Shown in pieces: positions 1-6,270 of a DNA stretch of 9,049 nt (the stretch's first letter is position 1; each line of letters begins with the position of its first letter). This DNA comes from Bryobacterales bacterium (GTDB lineage: Bacteria > Acidobacteriota > Terriglobia > Bryobacterales > Bryobacteraceae). The notes under the pieces were generated by a model. It ran no database searches. It was not told the DNA's origin and was given only the letters and a program-made list of their open reading frames with translations. The position numbers and the translations under genes were made by a program. The DNA lies in the NCBI GenBank assembly GCA_025456495.1, contig JALOKO010000112.1, positions 1-9,049 of the forward strand. The letters are read 5' to 3'.

Positions 1-767
1 GCCACTTTGCGCGCGATCACCCAAAGGGATTGCCCCACCGGGAAGCGCCCCCCCATCCGCAGCCATGCCGCTTCCAAGCGCAGGATGCGCTCCAGCACCC
101 GGTTCAGCAGGGGATGAACGGCCTGCAGTCCGCTTTCGGGCTGCGAATTCGTCAGGGGTTCCCACACGCGGAACTTGAACAAGGCGACGGGCAGCAGCAA
201 TGAGTTCGCGTAGGTCCACCGTAGCGGTTGCAGACCCGCCGCCGCCAGCACGGGGGCCAGTTTCGCGCGGGTGTAGCGCTGACGCTCATGCACAAAGGCA
301 GAATGGCGGCTACGCAGCCAATCGAACGCGGACGCCCGCATCACCACAACCCCACCCGGCTGCAGGACGCGGGCAAACTCCCTGAGGGCCGCCCCTTCCT
401 CGCCAGGTCTCAAGTGGGCAATCACATCCATGGCCAGCAGTAGGCGGAACGATGCCCCTTTCCAGGGCAATGTACGAATGTCGCCCAGCACCAGGCGGTG
501 CAGACCCCGGTGCCGCGCATAGGCAAGGCCCTCGCGCTCCAAGTCCAGCGACGTCAGCCGGCTCAGCGGGTATCGCGCCTGAAACTGCGCGCTCACCCAA
601 CCCGTGCCACAGCCCACCTCGCAGGCGGGCGCGTCAGCGAAGGCCCCGGCATGTCGGCCAAGAAAGTCCCACAACATCCGGTCCATCCCACGAAACCACC
701 AGAAGGTCTCTTCCGTGGCGGCGATATTGGCGAACTCCTGGGGATTAATCCCGGTCTCGCCCTTCAT
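1..767 (-). CDS. Class I SAM-dependent methyltransferase (C-terminus cut by window edge)
   Basis: The reading frame is open from ATG at 767 to the left edge (255 codons, no stop), so the last residues lie outside the window. Motif I is clear at about residues 50-58 (EVGCGTGWV), followed by an acidic residue ending the second strand (SLDLE, about 73-77), a GDIRTLP segment (about 95-101), MDVIAHL (about 113-119) and FARVLQPGGV (about 131-140), the Methyltransf_11/25 pattern. The N-terminal ETFWWFRGMD stretch is common in methyltransferases of polysaccharide clusters. The visible end (FPVGQSLWVIARKV) resembles the usual C-terminal strand of such proteins, so the stop is probably just off the edge. 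The start overlaps the epimerase stop in ATGA, and an AGGA lies 9 nt before the ATG. It probably methylates a sugar, a lipid-linked glycan or a related small molecule in the cytoplasm; the acceptor cannot be read from the sequence. Confidence 0.88.
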   Translation of the reverse strand, partial: MKGETGINPQEFANIAATEETFWWFRGMDRMLWDFLGRHAGAFADAPACEVGCGTGWVSAQFQARYPLSRLTSLDLEREGLAYARHRGLHRLVLGDIRTLPWKGASFRLLLAMDVIAHLRPGEEGAALREFARVLQPGGVVVMRASAFDWLRSRHSAFVHERQRYTRAKLAPVLAAAGLQPLRWTYANSLLLPVALFKFRVWEPLTNSQPESGLQAVHPLLNRVLERILRLEAAWLRMGGRFPVGQSLWVIARKV

Positions 768-1816
768 GCAATCCGTTCCTGCCCCGCCGACGCCAGTTGC
801 CCCCCGCGGGTGGAGGATGTCACCGGCTCTTGCCACCCGAACGACGCCAACGACGTCGCCAGCCCATCAGCCATCGAAACGCGGGCCACCCATCCCAACG
901 CCGCTTCGGCATGCCGGGTATCGGTGGCGTAGCTGCCCACATCAATCGGCTGCAGGGCCGCCGGGAAGGGCCGAATCACAGGGTCGGCAAGCGCGGCGAT
1001 GCGGCTCAGGCGACGGGCGATCTCCAGGACGCTATGCGTCTGCGCGTGTCCGATGTTGAAGCTGCGATTGGTTCCCAGGCCAATCGCGCCCGCGTGCAAA
1101 ATCGCGCGGACCGCGTCATCCACATACACCGGGTCCCGCAGTTGCAGACCATCTCCAAAGACATCCAGGGGTTCGCCGCGCAACGCCTTCGCGATAAAAT
1201 TCGCCAGAAAACCCTGTTGCGGCAGGTGCAGCGCCATCCGCGGACCGTAGATATTGGTCAAATACAGCACCACGCTGTCCAGCTTTTGCAACCGCCACAG
1301 CAACAGGTGGTACTGGCTGGCGGCCAACTTGTGGACCCCGTTAAAATCCACCGGATGAAACGGGTGCCTTTCGTCCACCGGCAGATAGGCGGGTACGCCG
1401 TACACCTGCCGGGTGCTGGTGTACACCACACGAACCCCGGGAGCGTAGCGCACGCAGTGGGCCAGAAAACTCAATTGCGAGCTCACATTCAACGCCAGGT
1501 CGCGGCCCGCCTGCTCAATCCGAGGAGTGTGCGCGATCTCCGACGCCAGGTTGAAGACCACGTCCACGTCCCGCAAGCAGTTGGCGGCGGATTCTTCGCA
1601 ACCGATGTCGGCCACCACAATCCGCACCCGATCCGCGATCGGCTCCACATTGCGCAGGTCGCCTCCGCAACTGGGGTCCAGCGAATCCAGCACCGTCACG
1701 TCGGCGCCCAACGCGTGCAGCGCATGCACCAGATTCGACCCGATAAAGCCCAATCCACCCGTCACCAGCACCCGCTGGGCGGCATACGAATTCTGCAGCT
1801 GGACTGGAGAAATCAT
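764..1816 (-). CDS. NAD-dependent sugar epimerase/dehydratase (extended SDR)
   Basis: The 350-residue product has the usual length and layout of nucleotide-sugar epimerases/dehydratases. It carries the NAD-binding Rossmann motif VTGGLGFIGSNL (residues 18-29), an acidic residue after strand 2 (VLDSLD), VFNLASEIAH (88-96), the Ser/Thr region VYTSTRQVYG (131-140), LTNIYGPR (186-193), FGDGLQLRDPVYVDDAVRA (220-238) and FNIGH (253-257). The catalytic YxxxK motif is altered: the aligned segment reads FNGVHK (158-163), so Lys163 is kept but the Tyr position is Asn159. I recall similar Asn-Gly...Lys sequences in some bacterial sugar epimerase homologues, so this may be a subfamily trait rather than decay; the rest of the protein is intact. 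Its start overlaps the aminotransferase stop (ATGA) and a GGAG lies 8 nt upstream. It likely acts on an NDP-sugar in the cytoplasm with its two operon neighbours; the substrate is unknown. Confidence 0.92.
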   Translation of the reverse strand: MISPVQLQNSYAAQRVLVTGGLGFIGSNLVHALHALGADVTVLDSLDPSCGGDLRNVEPIADRVRIVVADIGCEESAANCLRDVDVVFNLASEIAHTPRIEQAGRDLALNVSSQLSFLAHCVRYAPGVRVVYTSTRQVYGVPAYLPVDERHPFHPVDFNGVHKLAASQYHLLLWRLQKLDSVVLYLTNIYGPRMALHLPQQGFLANFIAKALRGEPLDVFGDGLQLRDPVYVDDAVRAILHAGAIGLGTNRSFNIGHAQTHSVLEIARRLSRIAALADPVIRPFPAALQPIDVGSYATDTRHAEAALGWVARVSMADGLATSLASFGWQEPVTSSTRGGQLASAGQERIA

Positions 1817-2961
1817 GGCTGAAACTCCAGCACGGCTTGTAGCACGGCATCCGCCATCGCATTGCTGACATGCGGCGCCACGGGCAACGAGACGATCTCC
1901 CGCGCGGCTTGGCTGGCCACCTGCGGCTGCACCTTCCAGGAAGCAAATTCCAGCAGGCCGGGCTGCTCATGGATAGGCACCGGATAATGAATGCCGGACT
2001 GGATGCCGCACGCCGCCAGGTGCTGTCGCAGCGCGTCGCGTGTGCTGCTGCGCGCAACCACCAGATGGTTCACTGAATCCGCATCGAAGCGCAGCAGTGG
2101 CGTCACTGTGCCGGAAAGCGCTCCCCGGTAGCGTCGCGCCAGTACCCGCCGGCGATCATTCCATCCTTCCAGATAAGGCAGAAACGCGTTCAGATAACAG
2201 GCCTGCATCTCGTGCAGCCGCGAGTTGTGACCCGGCTGACGACAGAGCTGATCCCCCAACCGCCCGCCATCACGCAGCAGGCGTAGCCGCTCCGCAACCT
2301 CGGGGTCATCCGTAACAATGGCCCCGCCGTCACCCAGTGCGCCCAGGTTCTTGGTGGGATAAAAGCTGTAGGCGCAGTAAGGTGAAAACTTCGTCAGGGG
2401 CCTACCCTGCACGCGGGCGCCATGGGCTTGGCAAGCATCCTGCACCAGCACCGCGTTGCGCTCAGCGCACAGGGCCGCAATCTCTTCCAGGCGACAGGGC
2501 TGCCCGTAGAGATGCACCGCGATTACGGCACGCGTGCGCTTCGTCCACGTCGCCCGCAACGTTTCGGCGCTCACCAGCAGATCTTCGGGCGAAACATCCG
2601 CAACCACCAGCCGCGCCCCGGTCGCCAGCACCGCCTGCGCCGTAAACAACGAGGTCATGGCGGGCACAATCACCTCATCCGGCGTACCATCTGCCCCCAG
2701 GCCAATGCCTGCCGCGCGGAGACTCAATTCCAGCGCGGCCGTTCCACTCCCCACGCCCACGGCGTAACTGCCGCCCGTCGCGGCTGCGAAGGCTTCCTCA
2801 AAGGCCTCAGTCTGCGGCCCCAGGATGTACTGCCCGCGCGCGTGCATTTGCTCCAGGTTGCTGGCGATGGCTGCTTGCGCCGCGTGAAGCGCCTCTCGCA
2901 GGTCCACCATGGGCACTGCCACCGCTGATCGCGAAGGTGCGAATGCAATTGCCGTCATCAT
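1813..2961 (-). CDS. DegT/DnrJ/EryC1/StrS-type PLP sugar aminotransferase
   Basis: This fold-type I PLP enzyme transfers an amino group, usually from glutamate, to a keto-sugar nucleotide. From ATG 2961 it has 382 residues. It begins VPMVDLREAL, the usual family start, then shows GVGSGTAALELSL (phosphate-binding turn), EVIVPAMTSLFTAQAVL, HLYGQP, VQDACQAHGA (Asp contacting the pyridine nitrogen), SFYPTKNLGALGDGGAI (Schiff-base Lys, about residue 204) and NSRLHEMQACYL. It is the first visible gene of the minus-strand operon and ends in a 4-base overlap with the epimerase. The start is uncertain. The same frame is open to a TTG at 3045, which has a strong AAGGGAGAG ribosome-binding site (3052-3060) at good spacing, whereas ATG 2961 has only a weak GGGGA about 12 nt upstream. 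The longer form would add 28 low-complexity residues outside the family domain. Family assignment is firm; the sugar substrate is not known. Confidence 0.93.
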   Translation of the reverse strand: MMTAIAFAPSRSAVAVPMVDLREALHAAQAAIASNLEQMHARGQYILGPQTEAFEEAFAAATGGSYAVGVGSGTAALELSLRAAGIGLGADGTPDEVIVPAMTSLFTAQAVLATGARLVVADVSPEDLLVSAETLRATWTKRTRAVIAVHLYGQPCRLEEIAALCAERNAVLVQDACQAHGARVQGRPLTKFSPYCAYSFYPTKNLGALGDGGAIVTDDPEVAERLRLLRDGGRLGDQLCRQPGHNSRLHEMQACYLNAFLPYLEGWNDRRRVLARRYRGALSGTVTPLLRFDADSVNHLVVARSSTRDALRQHLAACGIQSGIHYPVPIHEQPGLLEFASWKVQPQVASQAAREIVSLPVAPHVSNAMADAVLQAVLEFQP

Positions 2962-3051
2962 TGCTGCGCCGTCCCCGAGGCCCCCCATTCCTGCTGGATG
3001 GGTTGCTCCGCAATCCCACACCCCTGGGAATGCATGGCCCCTCAACGGCGG

Positions 3052-3060
3052 CTCTCCCTT
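3052..3060 (-). promoter_or_regulatory. Strong Shine-Dalgarno serving a possible TTG start of the aminotransferase
   Basis: Read on the minus strand this is AAGGGAGAG, the best ribosome-binding site in the leader. It lies 6 nt from an in-frame TTG at 3045-3043. It argues for translation starting 28 codons upstream of ATG 2961, while homology favours the shorter form. Confidence 0.45.
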
Positions 3061-3064
3061 GAGC

Positions 3065-3090
3065 AGATGTAAACAGATCGAATAACATCT
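3065..3090. repeat. Inverted repeat AGATGT...ACATCT in the operon leader
   Basis: AGATGT (3065-3070) and ACATCT (3085-3090) are perfect 6-bp inverted arms separated by 14 bp inside the A/T-rich leader just upstream of the aminotransferase. It could be an operator half-site pair or chance; six-base arms are weak evidence. Confidence 0.3.
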
Positions 3091-3130
3091 TACTATTTCC
3101 CAATGAACTTTTCGATTGGGGTGGCGAAAT

Positions 3131-3167
3131 CCAGGTAACCTTCGGTACCGGTTCAGCGTCTACCTGG
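3131..3167. repeat. Inverted repeat CCAGGTA...TACCTGG
   Basis: CCAGGTA (3131-3137) and TACCTGG (3161-3167) are perfect 7-bp inverted arms with a 23-bp spacer, upstream of the leftward glycan operon. Possible regulator site or weak stem in a long leader RNA; its function is not shown by the sequence. Confidence 0.35.
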
Positions 3168-3436
3168 AACTGTAAGTGTCATCTTGGAGACGCTCCTGGG
3201 ATCGTCCGCCTAGGCTTCCCCCACCTCTGTCGCCCGACGCCCCTCGTCTCAATTCCCTCCATCGCGACAGGCACCCAGCAAGTGGCGCGGACCCTCTCAT
3301 CGCGTTCATTCTGTTGGCCTTCCCTTCCCCTCCGACGCGGTGCTAGCTCAGCGGCTTGCCTCCCGCCGGCCGTCCCTGGGCTTCCCCTCCGCGATGAATC
3401 CGCTCACCGGACACCACGTCGTCTCGCACCATCGCG

Positions 3437-3511
3437 TTGGCGCAGCCACCACCCCGTATCTTTGGCGCAGCCACCACCCAGTGTCTTTGGCGCAGCCACC
3501 TCGCAGTGTCG
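3437..3511. repeat. 25-bp tandem repeat, three copies
   Basis: Three head-to-tail units, 3437-3461, 3462-3486 and 3487-3511, each begin TTGGCGCAGCCACC and differ at a few positions in the second half. The first 14 bases are identical in all three. Every unit holds the small palindrome TGGC-GCA-GCCA, a 4-bp stem with a 3-base loop. There are no unique spacers, so it is not a CRISPR array. It lies in a gene-free interval and could be a local copy of a dispersed intergenic repeat family. Confidence 0.9.
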
Positions 3512-3644
3512 TTCCGCCCTTTCGCGCGTTTTTCTCTCCTCCCATGGGGGTGTTTCCTCGCCAAGAAGGGTGCAGATCCGGAACATCAGCGTCACCACCA
3601 GCAGGCCATCCGATTGCACCAGCAACCGCGGCAGCCACAGCGCG

Positions 3645-3690
3645 CCCACCCCGTCGCAACCGCGTGGCCCACCCCGTCGCAACCGCGTGA
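3645..3690. repeat. 23-bp tandem repeat, two near-identical copies
   Basis: The units 3645-3667 and 3668-3690 match at 22 of 23 positions and share the core CCACCCCGTCGCAACCGCGT. A degenerate third unit may follow (3691-3713, CTCACCCCCTCGCC...). The array sits directly downstream of the stop of the minus-strand oxidoreductase gene. Unit length and sequence differ from the 25-bp array nearby, so it is a separate repeat. Confidence 0.85.
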
Positions 3691-3716
3691 CTCACCCCCT
3701 CGCCGGTCGCGCGCCG

Positions 3717-5507
3717 TTACAACTCGCGTACGCGCACGTTCCGGAACCAAACCTCAATTCCGGGTCCGGAATGCACCTGCAGCGCGAGGATGCCGCGACT
3801 CAGGATGCCCGCGTCGGCTTCGGTGTAATCCACCGTCCGCATGCCGTCGATGCTCAGGCTGATGTGCCGCCCGTGGGCGCGGACGACGTAGCTGTGCCAG
3901 GCATCCTTGTCCAGTGTGTCGATGGCAGGCTGCGGCGCCTGCGCCAGGATTCGCCGCCGCCGCGATTCGTCGTACAAGCTTCCCCAGTAGTTCTCGCCAA
4001 TGTCGGCCTGATAGCCGAACAGTTCATGCTCCTTCTGGTCAGGGATGCTGCGGAACTGCACGCCGCTGTTGCCGCGCCCACCCACCAGCCGGAACTCAAG
4101 GGACAGTTCGAAATCCTCAAAGCTGTCGCGGGTCCGCAGGAAGTCGTTCCACTGCAAGCCCTCGTGACGACCAACGATCATTCCGTCGCGGACGCTCCAC
4201 AGGCCGGGCGTATCCTGCACCCAGCCATCCAGCGTACGGCCGTCAAACAACGGGCGCCACGCCCCCGGTTGCCGCGCAGGCTCCACCACGCGCCCGCTGC
4301 GGATGGCTTCATTGCCGTAGTGCGCCGCGTTGGCTGCCTCCACGCATTCGCGTACGTTTGTGTTCGGCGCCTGACGAGTGCGGATGCAATCCAGCCAGTT
4401 CAGCACGTGGTCAATGGTGCCATCGCGTTGGGCCTCCACGCGCAGCGACGGCGCGGGCAGGAAGGTCCGTCGGTCAAACTGGCCCGTTTCGGGATACACC
4501 TCAAAGTAGGGTCGGGTCAGCTTCAAGCTGCCCTCGGTACCCCGGAACAGGATGCCGCCGTCTTCCATGCGAGTCACCATCGTGCTGACGTAGGAAACCT
4601 GAAAGCCCTTGGGGTACAGCGAGGCCACGCTCACCGTGTCGGGCGCCTCAAACCACTGCACCTGCAACTTGCTGCCCTGGCCGCGCACGTCGCTGGGAAC
4701 CCTGTCCCCCATCACCCAGTGAACGGTTTCAATCCAGTGCGAATACAGGTCGGTCAGCGTGCCCCCGCCGTAATCCCAGAACCACCGCCAATTGCCGTAG
4801 CGGTAAGGCTCAAAGGGCCGCGGGCAGGCGCTGCCCAGAAACTTCCGCCAATCCAGTTCCGCCACATTGATGTTGGGCGGCGTCTGGCGGGCGTTGTAGT
4901 TCTGGTTCCACCAGGTAAGCACCTGGGTGACACGCCCGATCCCGCCCCCCGCAATCAACTCCCGCGCCTGCTGCATGTGGGGATAGCTGCGCTGCTGGTA
5001 GCCCACCTGCACAATGCGCCGCGAAGCCTCCACGGCGTCGATGACGCTCTGCCCCTCGGCGATGGAATGCGTCAGTGGCTTCTCAACATAAACGTCCTTG
5101 CCTGCCTGCACCGCGGCAATCGTCATGGGAACGTGCCAGTGGTCGGGCGACCCGATCACCACGGCATCCACGTCCTTGCGATCCAGCAACGCACGGAAGT
5201 CGCGATGGATCTCCGGCCCCGCTCCCTGCTCACTCCCGGTCAGCGACTTGCGCAACGCGTCGAAACGAGGCGCATAGATGTCAGCCACCGCCACAATAGC
5301 CGCGCCCCCGTGCTCCTTGGCGGTGCGGGTCACGTAACTGCCCCGCCCGCCGGCCCCCATCAATCCCAGTCCGATGCGGTCATTGGCGCCCATCACGCGC
5401 GTAGCCGCCGCCGCCGTGGCCGCTGCCAGAAAGAAGCGTCGGCCGTAGCCAGAGCCTGCCTGCCCTGGGGCGGCAGTTCGTTTCGTAGGGCGGGCCTTGG
5501 CCACCAT
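3717..5507 (-). CDS. Tat-exported Gfo/Idh/MocA oxidoreductase fused to a DUF1080 (3-keto-disaccharide hydrolase) domain
   Basis: From ATG 5507 the protein has 596 residues. A twin-arginine signal (GRRFFLAAATAAAA, arginines at about 23-24) precedes the Rossmann motif IGLGLMGAGGRG (about 45-56). EKP (about 142-144), the usual Gfo/Idh/MocA catalytic Lys motif, lies in DVYVEKPLTHS, and DLYSHWIE (about 253-260) supplies the conserved Asp and His. The C-terminal 180 residues (from WRPLFDGRTLDGWV, about 417) form a DUF1080/PF06439 beta-sandwich: GNSGVQFRS, WHSYVVRAHG, GILALQVHSGPGIEVWFRNV. In this family context the first domain would oxidise or reduce a sugar at C3 with NAD(P), and the second would cleave 3-keto-glycosides; both roles are inferred. 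Export with bound cofactor is known for glucose-fructose oxidoreductase. A longer start at 5567 exists but lacks a ribosome-binding site, whereas ATG 5507 follows GGGGACGGA. No sugar-cleavage neighbours are in the window. Confidence 0.92.
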   Translation of the reverse strand: MVAKARPTKRTAAPGQAGSGYGRRFFLAAATAAAATRVMGANDRIGLGLMGAGGRGSYVTRTAKEHGGAAIVAVADIYAPRFDALRKSLTGSEQGAGPEIHRDFRALLDRKDVDAVVIGSPDHWHVPMTIAAVQAGKDVYVEKPLTHSIAEGQSVIDAVEASRRIVQVGYQQRSYPHMQQARELIAGGGIGRVTQVLTWWNQNYNARQTPPNINVAELDWRKFLGSACPRPFEPYRYGNWRWFWDYGGGTLTDLYSHWIETVHWVMGDRVPSDVRGQGSKLQVQWFEAPDTVSVASLYPKGFQVSYVSTMVTRMEDGGILFRGTEGSLKLTRPYFEVYPETGQFDRRTFLPAPSLRVEAQRDGTIDHVLNWLDCIRTRQAPNTNVRECVEAANAAHYGNEAIRSGRVVEPARQPGAWRPLFDGRTLDGWVQDTPGLWSVRDGMIVGRHEGLQWNDFLRTRDSFEDFELSLEFRLVGGRGNSGVQFRSIPDQKEHELFGYQADIGENYWGSLYDESRRRRILAQAPQPAIDTLDKDAWHSYVVRAHGRHISLSIDGMRTVDYTEADAGILSRGILALQVHSGPGIEVWFRNVRVREL

Positions 5508-5510
5508 CGT

Positions 5511-5540
5511 GATTCCGTCCCCGGAACGGATTCTGTCCCC
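5511..5540. repeat. 12-bp direct repeat just upstream of the oxidoreductase start
   Basis: GATTCCGTCCCC (5511-5522) and GATTCTGTCCCC (5529-5540) differ at one base and are set 18 bp apart. The proximal copy contains the Shine-Dalgarno-like GGGGACGGA of the oxidoreductase on the minus strand. The pair could bind a regulator or could simply be a small duplication. Confidence 0.6.
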
Positions 5541-5604
5541 AATGCCGATACCGCTGCTCAGTGTCATGGCAGAAACAATATCGCATCCCGGATCCTGGCG
5601 CCCA

Positions 5605-5632
5605 CTCCCGGTTGCCCGCTCCCGGTTACCCG
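5605..5632. repeat. 14-bp tandem repeat, two copies
   Basis: CTCCCGGTTGCCCG (5605-5618) and CTCCCGGTTACCCG (5619-5632) are adjacent and differ at one base. They lie between the divergent oxidoreductase and DUF202 genes. No function can be read from them. Confidence 0.8.
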
Positions 5633-5679
5633 CTTGAACAATTCAGCACTTCCCCAAATCCCACCCGCACACGAAACGG

Positions 5680-5730
5680 CCCGTGCGCCCAGTGAACCCG
5701 TGCGCCCATCAAACCCGTGCGCCCATCACA
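5680..5730. repeat. 17-bp tandem repeat, three copies, upstream of the DUF202 gene
   Basis: Units 5680-5696, 5697-5713 and 5714-5730 all begin CCCGTGCGCCCA; the second and third read CCCGTGCGCCCATCAAA and CCCGTGCGCCCATCACA. The array ends 25 bp before the DUF202 start codon, in the spot where a core promoter or leader would be expected, so copy-number change could alter expression. That effect is inferred, not shown. Confidence 0.88.
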
Positions 5731-5755
5731 ACATTCCCGTGTTCACAATGAAGGA

Positions 5756-6151
5756 ATGACGAATCCGAATCAGGCCACGCCCCGCCCGCCCCAGCACGAG
5801 GTGGACCCGCGCGTCTATCTGGCCGCTGAGCGCACCTTCCTGGCCTGGATCCGCACCGGATTGGCGCTGATGGCCTTTGGCTTTCTGCTGGCGCGCATTG
5901 AGGCTCCGGTACACATCGTCAACAGCGGCGATGCGCCGGGCGTAACCCCCGCTTTGCCGCTTTGGATGGGCGTCGCCCTGCTGGCCATCGGCACAGTGCT
6001 TCTGCTCTGCGCCGCCATGCAGCACCGCATGGCGCTGCGGGCATTACAAGCCAACCGCTTCGTGGGCGCATCCCTGCCCGGCCTGCCCTTCGCGCTGGCC
6101 ATGCTGCTGGCGCTGGCCGGTGCGGCCTTGGTGGTGCATTTGCTTCGCTAG
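5756..6151 (+). CDS. DUF202 family small integral membrane protein
   Basis: The 131-residue product matches the DUF202 (YidH-like) family. The N-terminal signature DPRVYLAAERTFLAWIRTGL leads into the first membrane helix (about 28-48). Two more hydrophobic helices follow (about 66-88, LPLWMGVALLAIGTVLLLCA, and about 108-130, LPFALAMLLALAGAALVVHL). Three helices and this length are typical of the family, whose biochemical role is unknown. ATG 5756 is chosen because the protein then begins shortly before the conserved motif; an in-frame GTG at 5717 would add 13 residues encoded partly by the 17-bp repeat. AAGGA lies immediately before the ATG, closer than normal for a ribosome-binding site. The gene is divergent from the exported oxidoreductase and upstream of the aldehyde dehydrogenase, 119 bp away on the same strand. 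Confidence 0.9.
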   Translation: MTNPNQATPRPPQHEVDPRVYLAAERTFLAWIRTGLALMAFGFLLARIEAPVHIVNSGDAPGVTPALPLWMGVALLAIGTVLLLCAAMQHRMALRALQANRFVGASLPGLPFALAMLLALAGAALVVHLLR

Positions 6152-6238
6152 AGCTCGACCGCCGCCGCGTGAATGCCCATGCGTTCCGGCAAGGCGCGGC
6201 GGATCTGGCGTTGGAACAACCGCTCCCTGAGCGACGTG

Positions 6239-6244
6239 TAGAAT
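6239..6244 (+). promoter_or_regulatory. Possible -10 element (TAGAAT) of the aldehyde dehydrogenase gene
   Basis: TAGAAT, followed by AAAA, stands out in the GC-rich gap between the DUF202 and aldehyde dehydrogenase genes, 26 bp before ATG 6271. A TTGGAA at 6211-6216 is 22 bp upstream, too far for a standard sigma-70 spacing, so the call is weak. Confidence 0.25.
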
Positions 6245-6270
6245 AAAACCTGCGGAGATTGCTCACCATC

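Larger units (their letters stand above)
3046..3716. other. Gene-free interval between the exported oxidoreductase and the glycan operon
   Basis: About 670 bp with no convincing gene on either strand: the frames that cross it lack family motifs and give low-complexity peptides. The part next to the aminotransferase (about 3060-3120) is richer in A/T than the rest of the window and is the most likely home of the leftward operon promoter, although no clean -35/-10 pair stands out. Two inverted repeats lie at 3065-3090 and 3131-3167. The other half, downstream of the oxidoreductase stop, contains tandem repeats at 3437-3511 and 3645-3690. I see no obvious rho-independent terminator after the oxidoreductase stop at 3717. 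Confidence 0.6.

Noticed and set aside
1..767. Treating the left end as non-coding, or as plus-strand small genes (200-932)
   Set aside because: The minus-strand frame is open to the edge and carries a continuous methyltransferase with motif I in order; the plus-strand frames are shadows without motifs.
797..1822. 341-codon plus-strand frame opposite the sugar epimerase
   Set aside because: It is the complement of a gene with full SDR motifs; the product is His/Gln/Arg-rich and resembles no family.
3336..3410. tRNA-like stretch containing GGTGCTAGCTCAG
   Set aside because: It resembles a tRNA D-arm, but no matching acceptor stem, anticodon stem or GGTTCRA-type T-arm follows at the right distance.
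3437..3690. Possible CRISPR array in the gene-free interval
   Set aside because: The repeats are head-to-tail with no unique spacers, two different unit lengths are involved, and no cas gene is present.
3282..5759. 825-codon open frame on the plus strand across the oxidoreductase gene
   Set aside because: It is almost entirely antisense to a gene with unmistakable Gfo/Idh/MocA and DUF1080 motifs. The translation is Pro/Ala/Arg/His-rich with no domain signature, as expected from codon bias in GC-rich DNA.
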